Shown here in pieces: positions 31,742-41,630 of a stretch of 64,000 nt of DNA. The stretch covers positions 154,731 through 218,730 of the forward strand of contig NMRA01000257.1 in the NCBI GenBank assembly GCA_002633005.1, written 5' to 3'. The stretch comes from Phoronis australis (taxonomy: Eukaryota > Phoronida > Phoronidae). The position numbers and the translations under genes are program-made. Positions within the stretch are counted from its first letter, which is position 1. The number at the start of each line of letters is the position of its first letter. Below the pieces are notes generated by a model. The model worked only from the letters and a program-made list of their open reading frames with translations. It searched no databases and was not told where the DNA came from.

Positions 31742-31803
31742 CATGGGCGGCCGGGGGGGGAGGCTATAGCCTCCCACTTTTTTTAGTACTGCGCCACCCA
31801 TGG
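31742..31803. mobile_element. 62-bp relative of the CATGGGCGG MITE
   Basis: CATGGGCGGCCGGG and, at the other end, AGTACTGCGCCACCCATG, with GAGGCTATAGCCTC as the palindromic centre. Confidence 0.55.
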
Positions 31804-33784
31804 TTTTAATAAAATGCAACTACTCAAGTCAAAGGTGGTCGCCATCATATTTGGTAACTTAAACTGAAAGGGGTTTCCCAGATTTCTACCAATGGGAATG
31901 ACTGAATGTTATGATTTTATTTCGCCAACAAATGAAAGGCCAGATGTTGTTTAAAAACAACATTCGACAGTGCTACCTTTCGTAGCAATGTGATCTTTCG
32001 ACCTAATAAGAGTATGACTCCAAAATGAAATTCGGTAATGCGCCAGGGAACATCTGTTAGACATATATGCGTGTGCTTTAGATCAAACTGAGAAAACGTT
32101 GGAGAGTAAGACACTGCGAATCGCATCATTCACTTCTTGTTTGAAACGGTAGCCGGTTTTTGTCAGTCTTGGCAAGTACAGGGACTTCTCACCCACAGGA
32201 GGCGTCCATTTGAAGAGTACTCCCAGCAGCTTGATCGTGAACTGAAAATTCTACTCATAGTCCCGTAATTTCCAATTCATATCAAAATGCCGGAATATTT
32301 TTTCTCGGGCATCGCGATCAGGTCAGTGAACACCAAATACTGTTTAGTTAACATAGAAAATTTTCCCGATCAGCTACCGGTGTTGATTTCTTAGAGTAAC
32401 CGAAGTTCTGAGTTACAACACCCATCCAGACATGTAACTCAAGTCACCAACAGGCAATGCGGACAAGTTCTGCCTTGTGAATTCGCATTTTTAGAGTTGG
32501 CCAACCCCCTAAATACACTTAATGGTTTCGATATTGTTGGTGATATCTGCGATCAAGTTCATAATCTCGTTAAGGAATAACTATAGGAGACGATTTTATT
32601 GGCGTAAGTTGGGTTAATTCTTGTTTCGGTTTTTGTCCGCTAAATACTGAGGAAATGCAGTTTTGAAAAATAATGACGGTTGACTTAATGTTCTGAAATA
32701 AAGTTGAGTTTTACATTGTTTCCAGGAAACATAATATGTGGGATTAAAAGACCACCATTTGATGATGGATTCAGTACGTGAAGGTGGCAGGGTTGTATTG
32801 ACGCAGAGACTTTCAGCTTTTTCATGAAGTTTGTGATTATCCCTGCCGGAAAGAAGCTTCGATCGCATGTCAAGCCTGTGAAAGTAGGGGTGATCGGCGA
32901 TAGCAGTAAGTGGTAAGTAGGCGCCCAAAGCCCACCGTATCAAGTCGAATACTGAACGTAACTTACGGTGCGTAGGCGCTACGTTCAAATGCCAAAAGGT
33001 GGTTGGCTGTGCCTACGTGCGCCTACCCCACTACAGTACTGGCTAACGAATAAAAGTATAAAAATAGTTATCCCGGATAGACTTCATGAAGAATGGCCGA
33101 TCTTGCAAAGTCCAAGGGTGCTGGACGCGAAACCACCGTACTCTTAAGGTCACCTTAATCTAGCGTCCCATTCACAATACACATAAATCCGATAACTTAT
33201 GAAGCCATCTTAGCGTCACGTAAGTAATATTAGTCGAGTTCACCTTATCTCTGAAGCGTTGGAAAAAACTGTCGCGATGTGATTCTTTTTAAAGGAAAAT
33301 TATTATTATTGTTTAATTTGGCATTGTTAGTGTTTTATGAATATTAGTAATATTGTTGTTGATTTGTTAGACACTTTTATGTTATTCCATAATAATTCAG
33401 TAATAAAGACCATAGGTCCATTGAACTAAAGCATAACATGTAACCTACTGAGTGTAGCAAGCTATCACGGAATGGAAAAAGTTAACTAGTTAGCATCATC
33501 ACTCGTTGACAGTAATCTATTGAACTTGAAAACAGACGGAAATTACAGTAGTACACTTCAATATAATTTTCTCTCAATTTAAAATATTATCACAGCTTAG
33601 AAGGAAATGGTACTTGTCTTCAACCACACTGGACGGTTTAGAATTGACACACTTTATTTGACCGATCCAAGTTCAAGTGCTTGCCTACTTCAATCATGAG
33701 ACTGTGGCCAGAACAACGTAACGTGCCATGAATATAATTTGAGCACGTGTATATTCAAGCTTTTTTCAAATTGAATTCCCTTTT
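31804..33784. other. Intergenic, nothing recognised
   Basis: Open frames up to 124 codons on minus at 32614-32988 lack any recognisable feature. There are no repeats that I can see. Confidence 0.35.
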
Positions 33785-33946
33785 CAGGGTCGGATCCAGG
33801 ATTTTTATTTAGGGGGGCCAGGGCAGAATATTAGCCAGAGGATTTTGCCCGTCAGACGGCGCACCCCCGAACTGCCAAATGAAATCTGGGAGAGTTTTAG
33901 GGGGGGGGGGGCATGGCCCACTTGGCCCCCTCTAAATCCGCCACTG
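33785..33946. mobile_element. hAT-like MITE
   Basis: CAGGGTCGGATCCAGGATTT at the left and CTAAATCCGCCACTG at the right: inverted ends of the CAGTGGCGGATCNAGG type common in hAT (Tip100-like) elements. 162 bp, non-coding, with a G-rich core. Confidence 0.55.
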
Positions 33947-34866
33947 CAATTGATTTTCATTATTACTCTCAATTACTCTCAGCACTTAGTCTCCATCCTT
34001 GCAGATCTCTTATATTTGCAGAAAAGTATTTTCATTATGGTGCGGAGTATGAAAATATCTCAAAAAAATTACTATTTTTATCATCAAATAACTTATTACC
34101 ATGTATGCGCATTTTCAGGCCCATGCACCTTCAACTGAGTTGCATTTTCAAGAATTTCTTGGGTTCAGCGCATGTCCCTACGTCAAAGTTCGTCCTTGTA
34201 ATAGTTGCGAGTCTTGAGCAAGGCAGCTCCGGTAAACCGTTAACGAGAGCCACATGCGAGGATATTTTGGGTCGTCTTGACGACTATATGTATATGTACT
34301 GGGTTTTGTTTTGTAAAATTATAGCCTTGTGCGACTGACAAACCGGCTTCGGGTCACGGTATAGTTGTGGTGGCTGGAAAATTAGGCGTTTCCGGGGCTT
34401 CAGTGTTATCCTCACAACGTGTCACGTGTCTATAGTCGGGACTAGCCATAAAACCCATGAAACCATGGGTCGAATCGGTGCCTTACCAAAGTGATTACTA
34501 GTAGTCCGCGGCAAGCGCCGGTTTATCTCCGCCCGGGAGTCAACGCAAAAAAATCAAGTAGGCCTAAATGCCAAGCGAACATTTCTCAGTGTTTTTGATC
34601 AATGGATTTCATTTCCTCTGTTACCCTTTCTCGGAAACATTGTCTCTTTGTAGAATTTTAGAGGACTTGCGAAATGTGGACTCTGTGGGTTTCCACGACC
34701 GTATCATGTTGTTTGCCAGTTCACAACTGAGGCCGACCTGTTGACGAGACGCCCGGTCTCGCCACATGGTGAATGCCCGAGAGTGCATGCGGTTCGGGCA
34801 CAGGTTGTTGACCTATTCAGACTTTGACCTATTTTACTTTGTGAGGACTTGAAACACGTCGAAGAA

Positions 34867-34945
34867 ATGGCGTCAAAAAAATCGAACTCTACAAGCTTCA
34901 TGATTGCCGTTGACGGAAGTAAACATGCGGAAGAGGCTTTTAGAT
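34867..34945 (+). CDS. USP A exon 1
   Basis: ATG at 34867 (GAAGAAATGGCG) opens MASKKSNSTSFMIAVDGSK. Donor AGAT|GTACGT leaves one base (T), which makes a Tyr codon with the first two bases of either exon 2. The following 2-kb intron contains the inverted repeat at 35354-35453 and the 12-bp tandem array. Confidence 0.88.
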
Positions 34946-37900
34946 GTACGTAAAGAAAGAACTTTAAAGCCAGACTTGGTGCTTATTACGTAATTGTACT
35001 TAACGAGTTTCCTTGATGATGTTTGTACTGCCTGTATGTAGGCTATTGCTCGGTGACTGCCCTGCTGCTTTGCCTGGCAGTTACAGACTACAGTGTACAT
35101 TATAATTTATGTGTGTGTTTGTGCTGCGCTTTTTATCAACAGCTTGAAGGTGTCCATCTAAGGCGTTTAGTCCTGCAACAAAATGACCTTGATAGTTTTA
35201 TCCAGGGAAAGGCATAATTTGACAGATTACTTCGTACCCAAGTCAACTCCTGTATACCTTGGACAGTCAGTACTACAGTAGTGACCAGTGTCTCTTCTGA
35301 CCTGTTGAGGCTGTGTGGCCATCCCATTGGCCTGGTGGGTCACTGGTATTGACAAGGTGCCTGCAGGCATGTACCAAAAATTGCGGGTGGTACTTTCAGC
35401 AAGTTTTGCGGGACCCGCGTGGGGCAATTTTTGGTACACTCCTAGGGGCACCTTCACTTTGTCAGTGAGTATGAGTACCCCCTGGGCTCGTAGGCCTTCC
35501 CTTCCATATGCCAGAAGCTTAATTTTCTGCAGCCTATGCCTCACACTGATTAAACCATCAAAGTCTTGCTGCCATATAAGTACTTTTTGCACATAAAGGG
35601 ACTAGGAGGCCGTTGATGTCTTTATAACTCTTCTCCTCTCAAACAAATATAGTTCTGCAATTACACTTTTTCCAAACAGTTCCTCATTCATGCAGTTGCC
35701 CAAATTGATAGGTGACTATGATGTCATATGGATTTCATTTGTTTAATATATTTCCCACATTTCTTGTTTTGGGACGCTCTAAATGTAGTTAATAAAAGTG
35801 GTGTTCTCCTCAGATGACATATTAAGAAGTCTTCTTAACAACTGTTGTTCCTTTTTCTTGTTAGAAAAAAATCAATATTGCATTCAGTTTATATTTCTGT
35901 GGAAGAGAATAATCCGCATAGACTTTGAGAAAGGTTTTCATTGTTTTGATGAATTCTCAACTCATGTTCAAGAACACTAGTTCAACCAAGCTAAGGCACA
36001 CACACCAGTGAATGCAACCTTAATGCTAAAAGTAGTACCTTGCTTATCTAAACAATTTATTCCATCTCAGTAACTTACAAATTGATAATCGTTTTATTGT
36101 TTTTTTGGATCAACTGGTCTCTGTTGCGTGGAAACGGACTGAACTCATCATGTAGTAAAAACGAATGAAATGAATGCATACCAAAAACAGATTGGTGGCA
36201 CTAGGCTGTCCAGGCAGTGTGTGCATAGTCCACACACATAGTTCAGTCACGAATGATTGAAATACATGCATGTACGGACTAAGCAGTGTGGCTGTGACCC
36301 ACTAACCATGGAACACAAAGACCCAGACAAAGAGTTGGTCTGTTAAATACATCAGAAACATTGTGATGATTCCCACATTGGTACCCGTATAACAGTCAAA
36401 TTGCATTGTAACGTAGCTGATAAAGGTTGGCTGGCTTAAAACCTTCCATTCCTCTTACTTCCAAACCCGCTATACTGTACATAAGTTGCCTTGGTTACAA
36501 ACTTTGGTTGCAACAAATACCGTGTGTTGTAATTTGGTTCGATTGTTATTTCCAAAAATAGGAAAAGATCATATAATCTGTTTAGGAGCTTTGATTGCAA
36601 ATAGCTAGGGACTACTGCATGCTTTTTTCACATAAATTGCATATCAGGCTATTCTCTTGTCATCAATTTCATGAGGTCTGCCTCAAGTACTTTTAACTTG
36701 AAATAGAAAAGCTTATCGAGACATTGCGTTTATCACAGTCTGTCACGGACTTTGTCACAGACTTTGTCACAGACTTTGTCACAGACTTTGTCACAGACTT
36801 TTGTCACAGACTCTGTCACAGACTCTGTCACAGACTCTGTCACAGACTCTGTCACAGACTCTGTCACAGACTCTGTCACAGACTCTGTCACAGACTTTGT
36901 CACAGACTTTTGCTGGTGTTTCAGACTACTATGCTAAGCTTCATTGTCCAGTGAACAAAGTACGAGTTGTACATGCAGCTGAAGTGCCAAGCCGAACTAC
37001 ATATACCTACAATGGAAATATACGTAAGCCAGTTGGAATGTTGTGATTCTTATTTCAGATTATTACGATAAAATCCATCGCCAAGGAAACCAAGTGAAGG
37101 TGGTACACGCTGCAGAAGTACCTAGCCGAACTACTTACTCGTATAGTGCTAATATACGTAAGGCTTGTGTGGCTTTGTACCCTCCATAGTAGTAGTACGC
37201 TTTAAAACTACTATTTCGCAGCTGCACAAACTGTCGCAATTCTCAAATTGCTATAATTTGTGTAAATCTTTAATGCACACACCAATAATAATTTGCGTAA
37301 ATTTTCAAAGCACACACCAAATTGCTTTAATACTGCAATACTCGTTAATTTCCGTATGACATTATCATGTACGACTGCATTTCAAAATAAAAAGACAAGC
37401 TTTCCAAGGTTTTTCCCACCAAATCCCCCTCGGCACTTACAACTATTTTTCTTAAGCTTTAAACCCTGCAGACATAGAAGCTTGATTGTCCCACCTCTGC
37501 TGTGTTCTTGTAAAACTGACTTGACTGACAAAACAGCAACTTAGTAATAATTAGTTAGGAGAGTAGTGAGTCCTTTTGGCCACTTTTGGTTGGCTGATAC
37601 ATGTACATGCAGCATTTATCATTTCCAGTAACACACTTTTAGCCACTCACATATTCTTACCATGAATTTAAGATGAATGATTGAACATTCATGTGTAACA
37701 ATTCACTTGTACCTTTTTCAGCACCTATGACGATACCCGAATCTGAGTGGCAGAAGGTGTTAGCTGATCACATGACACACATTAAGAAACTGGAGAAGAA
37801 GTACCAGGAGATGTGTGCGAAACAAGAGGTAATTGTAACAATCCAGGCCGGGCCTCTAACTATGGTTGTGATTCACTGTGAGAACTAGTTTGCCATTTTC

Positions 37901-39520
37901 ATGAGATTTTCAGTTGTAACTTGCTTATCGTTAGTGTTTCTGTGGTGGTAAGATAAGGAACTATAGCCGACTTTGTGATCGGGAATTTAGCATTTCAACA
38001 CATTGAACATCAAATGCAAGCTTGGAAATGTTTTGGCCTTTATTCAACTCCCCACATAGAGCTGTCGCCTTCACAATCCACTGGGGTGTCGTCACTGTCA
38101 TGTATTTTCTGAGGAGAATCTAGCCAAATAAAAATACATGGCAATATCTTGCGTAATCTCGCAGTCTTGCTTTTTAGCGAGGTCTTAGCATAGGTCCTAG
38201 CGTTATTGAACTCTATCCAGTACCTACCCAGGGATTATATGGTTCCAATCTATTCTTGCTCATGATTGGTCATAGAAATGATGTTGAGTAACTTAGCAAC
38301 AAAAGCTTGCCCTCCTAACATTGTAATTGACTTTTACTTTTAGTTTCATGCTGATTTCTATGGGGTGAGGCAACAGCAGTTCTCATCTCACTGTTTACTT
38401 AAACTGTGCTGCTGTTAGTTCGAAGTAAATGCCACCTCTGATGTGACTCCTGTCAGGATAGTCAACTCATGTAACACACTTTGCACACTTAAAATTAATC
38501 TGAGAGCTGCCTGCACTGTGTGACTGATGGGTGTATTTAGTATTTATTTATTATAGTGACAAGTACAACTAAATCAAACAGTTATAGTTATAACATTCGT
38601 AAGAAAGATAAGTACCCAGCCCAGTTGGGCTTATTAGTCACTTTAACCAAAAGCAGACTTGATATATTTGCCAAATTGCCTAGGGAAATACTGAAATAGC
38701 AGTTTTAACGTATCTAATTTACTGAAATGTACAAAGTTCGGGATTTGAAGTGAAACATTATTAAACAGAATAGACCTATGTGAGTTATAAAGAGAACAAT
38801 CAAACACAAAGTGTACCTCATCCTCCACAGAGCCAGAGTCACAACACAAGCAAAGTCTTTCACTTACAGGATTGTTTACATAACGACCAGTTTCCAAGTG
38901 CAATGTCTTGCTCTAAGCTGAGCCAGAAGAGATTGCTAGGAACGAGATAGATTAATCTTTACATACGGCTCAGTTAAAAACTCGTGCTTAAATAAAATGT
39001 AGGTTCTTAACTTAGGTTTAGTTACAACAGATTCAGCCCAAGCATGTATGGGCATGATGTATAATTTAACTACCTCAACACTATCGTTAGCATTTTTGTA
39101 TTAATTTTATATTTGAATACCATTGTCTCAACATTATTGTTAAGTATTTGTATTGTTTTGTTTGAAGAATAAATGGTAAAAAGGTCATACAGTCAGGAGC
39201 TTGATTGTATTTTCGACTTTCATAAGGCCTACTGGAGGCTGGAATGAAACTAGTATTGTCTGTGCGCTGTTATAGCTGTGGTGCTTAAACACACATCAGT
39301 CTTTTGATCCTTCCTCTTCTAGCCCCCATGTGAAGTTGAGACAGTCCACACGAGTCACCCTGGTGCCGGACTAGTCCATTATGCCAAGGACCATAAGGTG
39401 GATCAGGTCGTCATTGGTACCCGTGGAATGAACACATTCCGACGCACATTCCTGGGCAGTGTCAGCGACTATGTACTTCATCATCTGCACAAGCCTATCA
39501 CGGTTGTCCCAGCTCCATAG
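34867..39520 (+). CDS. Universal stress protein A (USP family), 4 exons plus an alternative exon 2
   Basis: Small cytosolic ATP-binding USP, alpha/beta fold. Exons 34867-34945, 36925-37023 or 37059-37157, 37722-37828 and 39323-39520 join in phase (1, 1, 0) to 160 aa. Strand 1 reads FMIAVDGSKHAEEAF with the ATP-contacting Asp; strand 2 is VVHAAEVPSRT; then an amphipathic helix IKKLEKKYQEMCAKQ; and the C-terminus carries VIGTRGMNTFRRTFLGSVSD, a complete G-x2-G-x9-G-S phosphate/ribose-binding motif, ending ITVVPAP. Length is usual for single-domain USPs (140-165 aa). It has the same exon structure as USP B at 56.5-60.6 kb, so the two arose by duplication. Metazoan USPs are known from cnidarians, molluscs and other invertebrates but their role is poorly defined. 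Confidence 0.92.
35354..35453. repeat. Inverted repeat, 100 bp, in USP A intron 1
   Basis: The outer arms AAGGTGCC / GGCACCTT and the inner arms TGTACCAAAAATTGC / GCAATTTTTGGTACA pair, separated by unpaired 8-base bulges. The flank that follows (CTCACACTGATTAAACCATC at 35539) recurs at 62309, so this is a member of a dispersed element. Confidence 0.65.
36733..36911. repeat. 12-bp tandem array (TCACAGACTYTG)n, about 15 copies
   Basis: Units alternate between TCACAGACTTTG (ends) and TCACAGACTCTG (centre). All frames stay open because 12 is a multiple of 3. The array stops 13 bp before USP A exon 2a, and each unit carries CAG|ACT, the same bases as the exon 2a acceptor. Confidence 0.92.
36925..37023 (+). 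CDS. USP A exon 2a (alternative)
   Basis: 99 bp. Acceptor GCTGGTGTTTCAG, donor ATAC|GTAAGC. Encodes YYYAKLHCPVNKVRVVHAAE, then VPSRTTYTYNGNI. It shares 23 of 33 residues with exon 2b and has the same phase and length. Both copies are open with good splice sites. Confidence 0.85.
37059..37157 (+). CDS. USP A exon 2b (alternative)
   Basis: 99 bp. Acceptor TTCTTATTTCAG, donor ATAC|GTAAGG. Encodes YYYDKIHRQGNQVKVVHAAE, then VPSRTTYSYSANI. Only 35 nt separate it from exon 2a. Inclusion of both would keep frame but duplicate beta strand 2. Confidence 0.88.
37722..37828 (+). CDS. USP A exon 3
   Basis: Acceptor CCTTTTTCAG, donor GAG|GTAATT. Encodes MTIPESEWQKVLADHMTHIK and the following charged helix. 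It corresponds in size and phase to USP B exon 3 (107 against 116 bp). Confidence 0.88.
38149..38215. repeat. Half copy of the 10972-11114 MITE
   Basis: GTAATCTCGCAGTCTTGCTT ... TAGCGAGGTC ... TTATTGAACTCTA matches the right end of the element in TRPA1 intron 11. It lies in USP A intron 3. Confidence 0.45.
38541..39020 (-). pseudogene. LINE ORF2 C-terminus with 3' tail
   Basis: The minus strand reads KLRTYILFKHEFLTEPYVKI, then, after stops and a frame change, ETGRYVNNPVSERLCLCC and EDEVHFVFDCSLYNSHR, the typical C-terminal CxxC...H...C region of LINE ORF2 proteins. It ends at 38643, and the tail (ATAATAAATAAATACTA) reaches about 38541. Inactive 5'-truncated relic, antisense in USP A intron 3. 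Confidence 0.7.
39323..39520 (+). CDS. USP A exon 4 (ATP-binding motif, stop)
   Basis: Acceptor CCTCTTCTAG. Encodes PPCEVETVHTSHPGAGLVHY and then the GTRG...GS loop through VVPAP and TAG at 39518-39520. No clear polyadenylation signal was found nearby. Confidence 0.92.
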   Translation, partial: PPCEVETVHTSHPGAGLVHYAKDHKVDQVVIGTRGMNTFRRTFLGSVSDYVLHHLHKPITVVPAP

Positions 39521-40131
39521 AGAGAAACATGCCATGCGCATCACATTGTGCCATAGTGTTTCGTAGTTATAAAGGGTTTTCATAAATTCTGGAAATGGAT
39601 GGTGTGGTATATTGCCTCATTTGTATAGCTTTCACCTTCGGTATCTTATTGCTCTTTAGTAAAGGCTTAACTCCAGAATTGGTGCCATAACTTAATCTTT
39701 CACCAAGTAATCATGAAGTACAATTCTGACAAGTTACGACTATTGCCTTACAGGTCTGTGTTAAAATATAGGGTTTAGTCTTACTTTATGTTTTGTTATT
39801 CTGATAGCTTTGGCTGGCATTTCTTGTTTGATTTTTAAAGATGTATTTGCATGCCCCTAACTGTGCTAATCTATATCAGGGACTAAACGAGGATGCTATT
39901 TTAACATAATCTACACTTAACAAATTGCAGTTGTATTCATTGAGAACTTGTAAAATGTGAAAACAAAAAAAATCTGCAAATAAGTGACCTTTGCACTAAT
40001 GACGTAACATGAAAACTCACATAACCCGCATCATGCAGTGTTATTTCCCAACACCACGTCACGATACTCACTGGATAGGGTCCAGTGATTTACAACGGTT
40101 CATTTTCGACACAAAACTCATTCTTAAAAAC

Positions 40132-41289
40132 CATAGGCGGATTTAGGGGGGGGCCCCCCCCCTTGGCTGCGAAAAAATAAAACAGCAAGAGCGTAGGGAA
40201 ATGTTGAGATTATTAATTAACCCCGGTAATTAAAATTATACGGATGAAACAAAGATTTAAATGTGTGCAGANTGTGTTACTTCGTGACTATGAAGGAAAA
40301 GTTCCAAGTAGAAATTTGTTTCTGGCATTCTAATGCTGTGCTAATCTCGTATGTTGGTAAATTTGTTTTTAATTCTATGTTTCTGTGGTGCTTTAAGCAA
40401 CTGGTGTATAGGATGTGCTTGTATTATGAAGATTACTCACATTTTGCCCCTAGCCTATTGAGGAGACAAGGACCATGCCTTTCCATTTTGCAAAGTACAA
40501 CATACTACATATATGCCCTCTACTGGCCACTTTATGGTACCAATAAACAACCCTAGAAGGATACCGTATGCGGTGCAATTGTGGGCGCTTTTCAACGCTC
40601 TGCGTTGCTCTTGTTTAAAGAAAATGGAACCTGAGTGACCTGTGAAAGAACAGAAGCTGCTGGTAAGATGTGAATTTTGATCGAAGCCTCAGTGAATCGC
40701 TCAGAAACTCATAATTCTCTATTTCTCAAACCTTAACTTAAGACGATTTCCAAAGCAATCCCGTCATTATTGCCAACACGAAAAACGGGTTTGGTCTTTT
40801 GGGCATTTGAAGACTATTTTAAATACAACAAATTTGTTAAGAACCGATTGCACAAAATATAAGACGTGTAATAAGCGTTACAAAAAGAAGTAGGTTTCGC
40901 GCGCAAACGCAGTGGACCATAAACAAGTGAAGTAGGTCTCTCATTATGAGATTAGTAGTTAAGTCGTGGTGGTGTAGTGGTAAAGCACGCGCGCTCTATC
41001 CGCCAGGTCATGAATTTAAGTCCCTGCTATTTGCCGTTTTTCCTGTTAGACACGTTCTCCCTTTTTTCTTTTATTTTTTTGCCTCTTTTCCTGGATAGTA
41101 GTTCAGGAATAAAGGAAAATGCTCGATTTTTAGAGGAAAAAACAGAAAAATTTCCTGAGCGGGAGGGGAGCCCCACTCCCGACCTTCCCCCATTCGGTGC
41201 TATGCGCATCTACAATCGTGGATTGCGCAAATGCTTACTGAGCCGGACAAAATGTTGCCCCCCCTTGTGATATCCTAGATCCGCCACTG
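40132..41289. mobile_element. hAT-like element, about 1.16 kb, with an N inside
   Basis: Ends CATAGGCGGATTTAGG and CCTAGATCCGCCACTG are inverted. No transposase is recognised in the interior, which contains a decayed tRNA-like segment (40963-41031) and an N at 40271. It begins 0.6 kb past the USP A stop. Confidence 0.5.
40963..41031 (+). tRNA. tRNA-like pseudogene or SINE head
   Basis: GGTGGTGTAGTGGTAAAGC is a good A box, and GTCATGAATTTAAGTCCCTG is a degraded B box at the right distance. Acceptor-stem pairing is poor and no clear anticodon is apparent, so this is probably a dead tRNA-derived SINE inside the hAT-like element. Confidence 0.3.
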
Positions 41290-41482
41290 AAAACATTTGG
41301 AAATTTCAACCTACTTCATATTCACATGGTCACTGTATTGTGCGTTTCTAATTTATTTGATTAAGCAATCACAGAAATACGGAGTTACTGCAAGTTTGTC
41401 GTCGTGAAAAGGCCATTTTACAGTGTGTGTTATTATATAGACATGTGTTTTTAACTAAATGGAATTGCCTCCTTGCCCTCTA

Positions 41483-41630
41483 CGGTGGCGGATCAAGGAT
41501 TTTTAAAAGGGGGAATGGGTCGTATCAAAGATTTAAAAAGGGTCCAAATCAACAGTTTGAAAATTCTAGATTTAACTAAAATCAAGGGAAAGGGGGATCC
41601 GGACCCCTTTACCCCCTGGATCTGCCTATC
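41483..41630. mobile_element. hAT-like MITE, 148 bp
   Basis: GGTGGCGGATCAAGGATTTT at the left; GGATCTGCCTATC, inverted, at the right. Same family as 33785-33946. Confidence 0.5.

Noticed and set aside
33913-34338. 141-codon plus-strand frame, one of the longest in the intergenic region
   Set aside because: Begins inside the hAT-like MITE and shows no domain, splice context or codon pattern suggesting a gene.
36724-37046. Open frames of 61-81 codons over the 12-bp repeat
   Set aside because: They read Ser-Gln-Thr-Leu or His-Arg-Leu-Cys repeats from the array, and only by chance overlap the start of USP A exon 2a.
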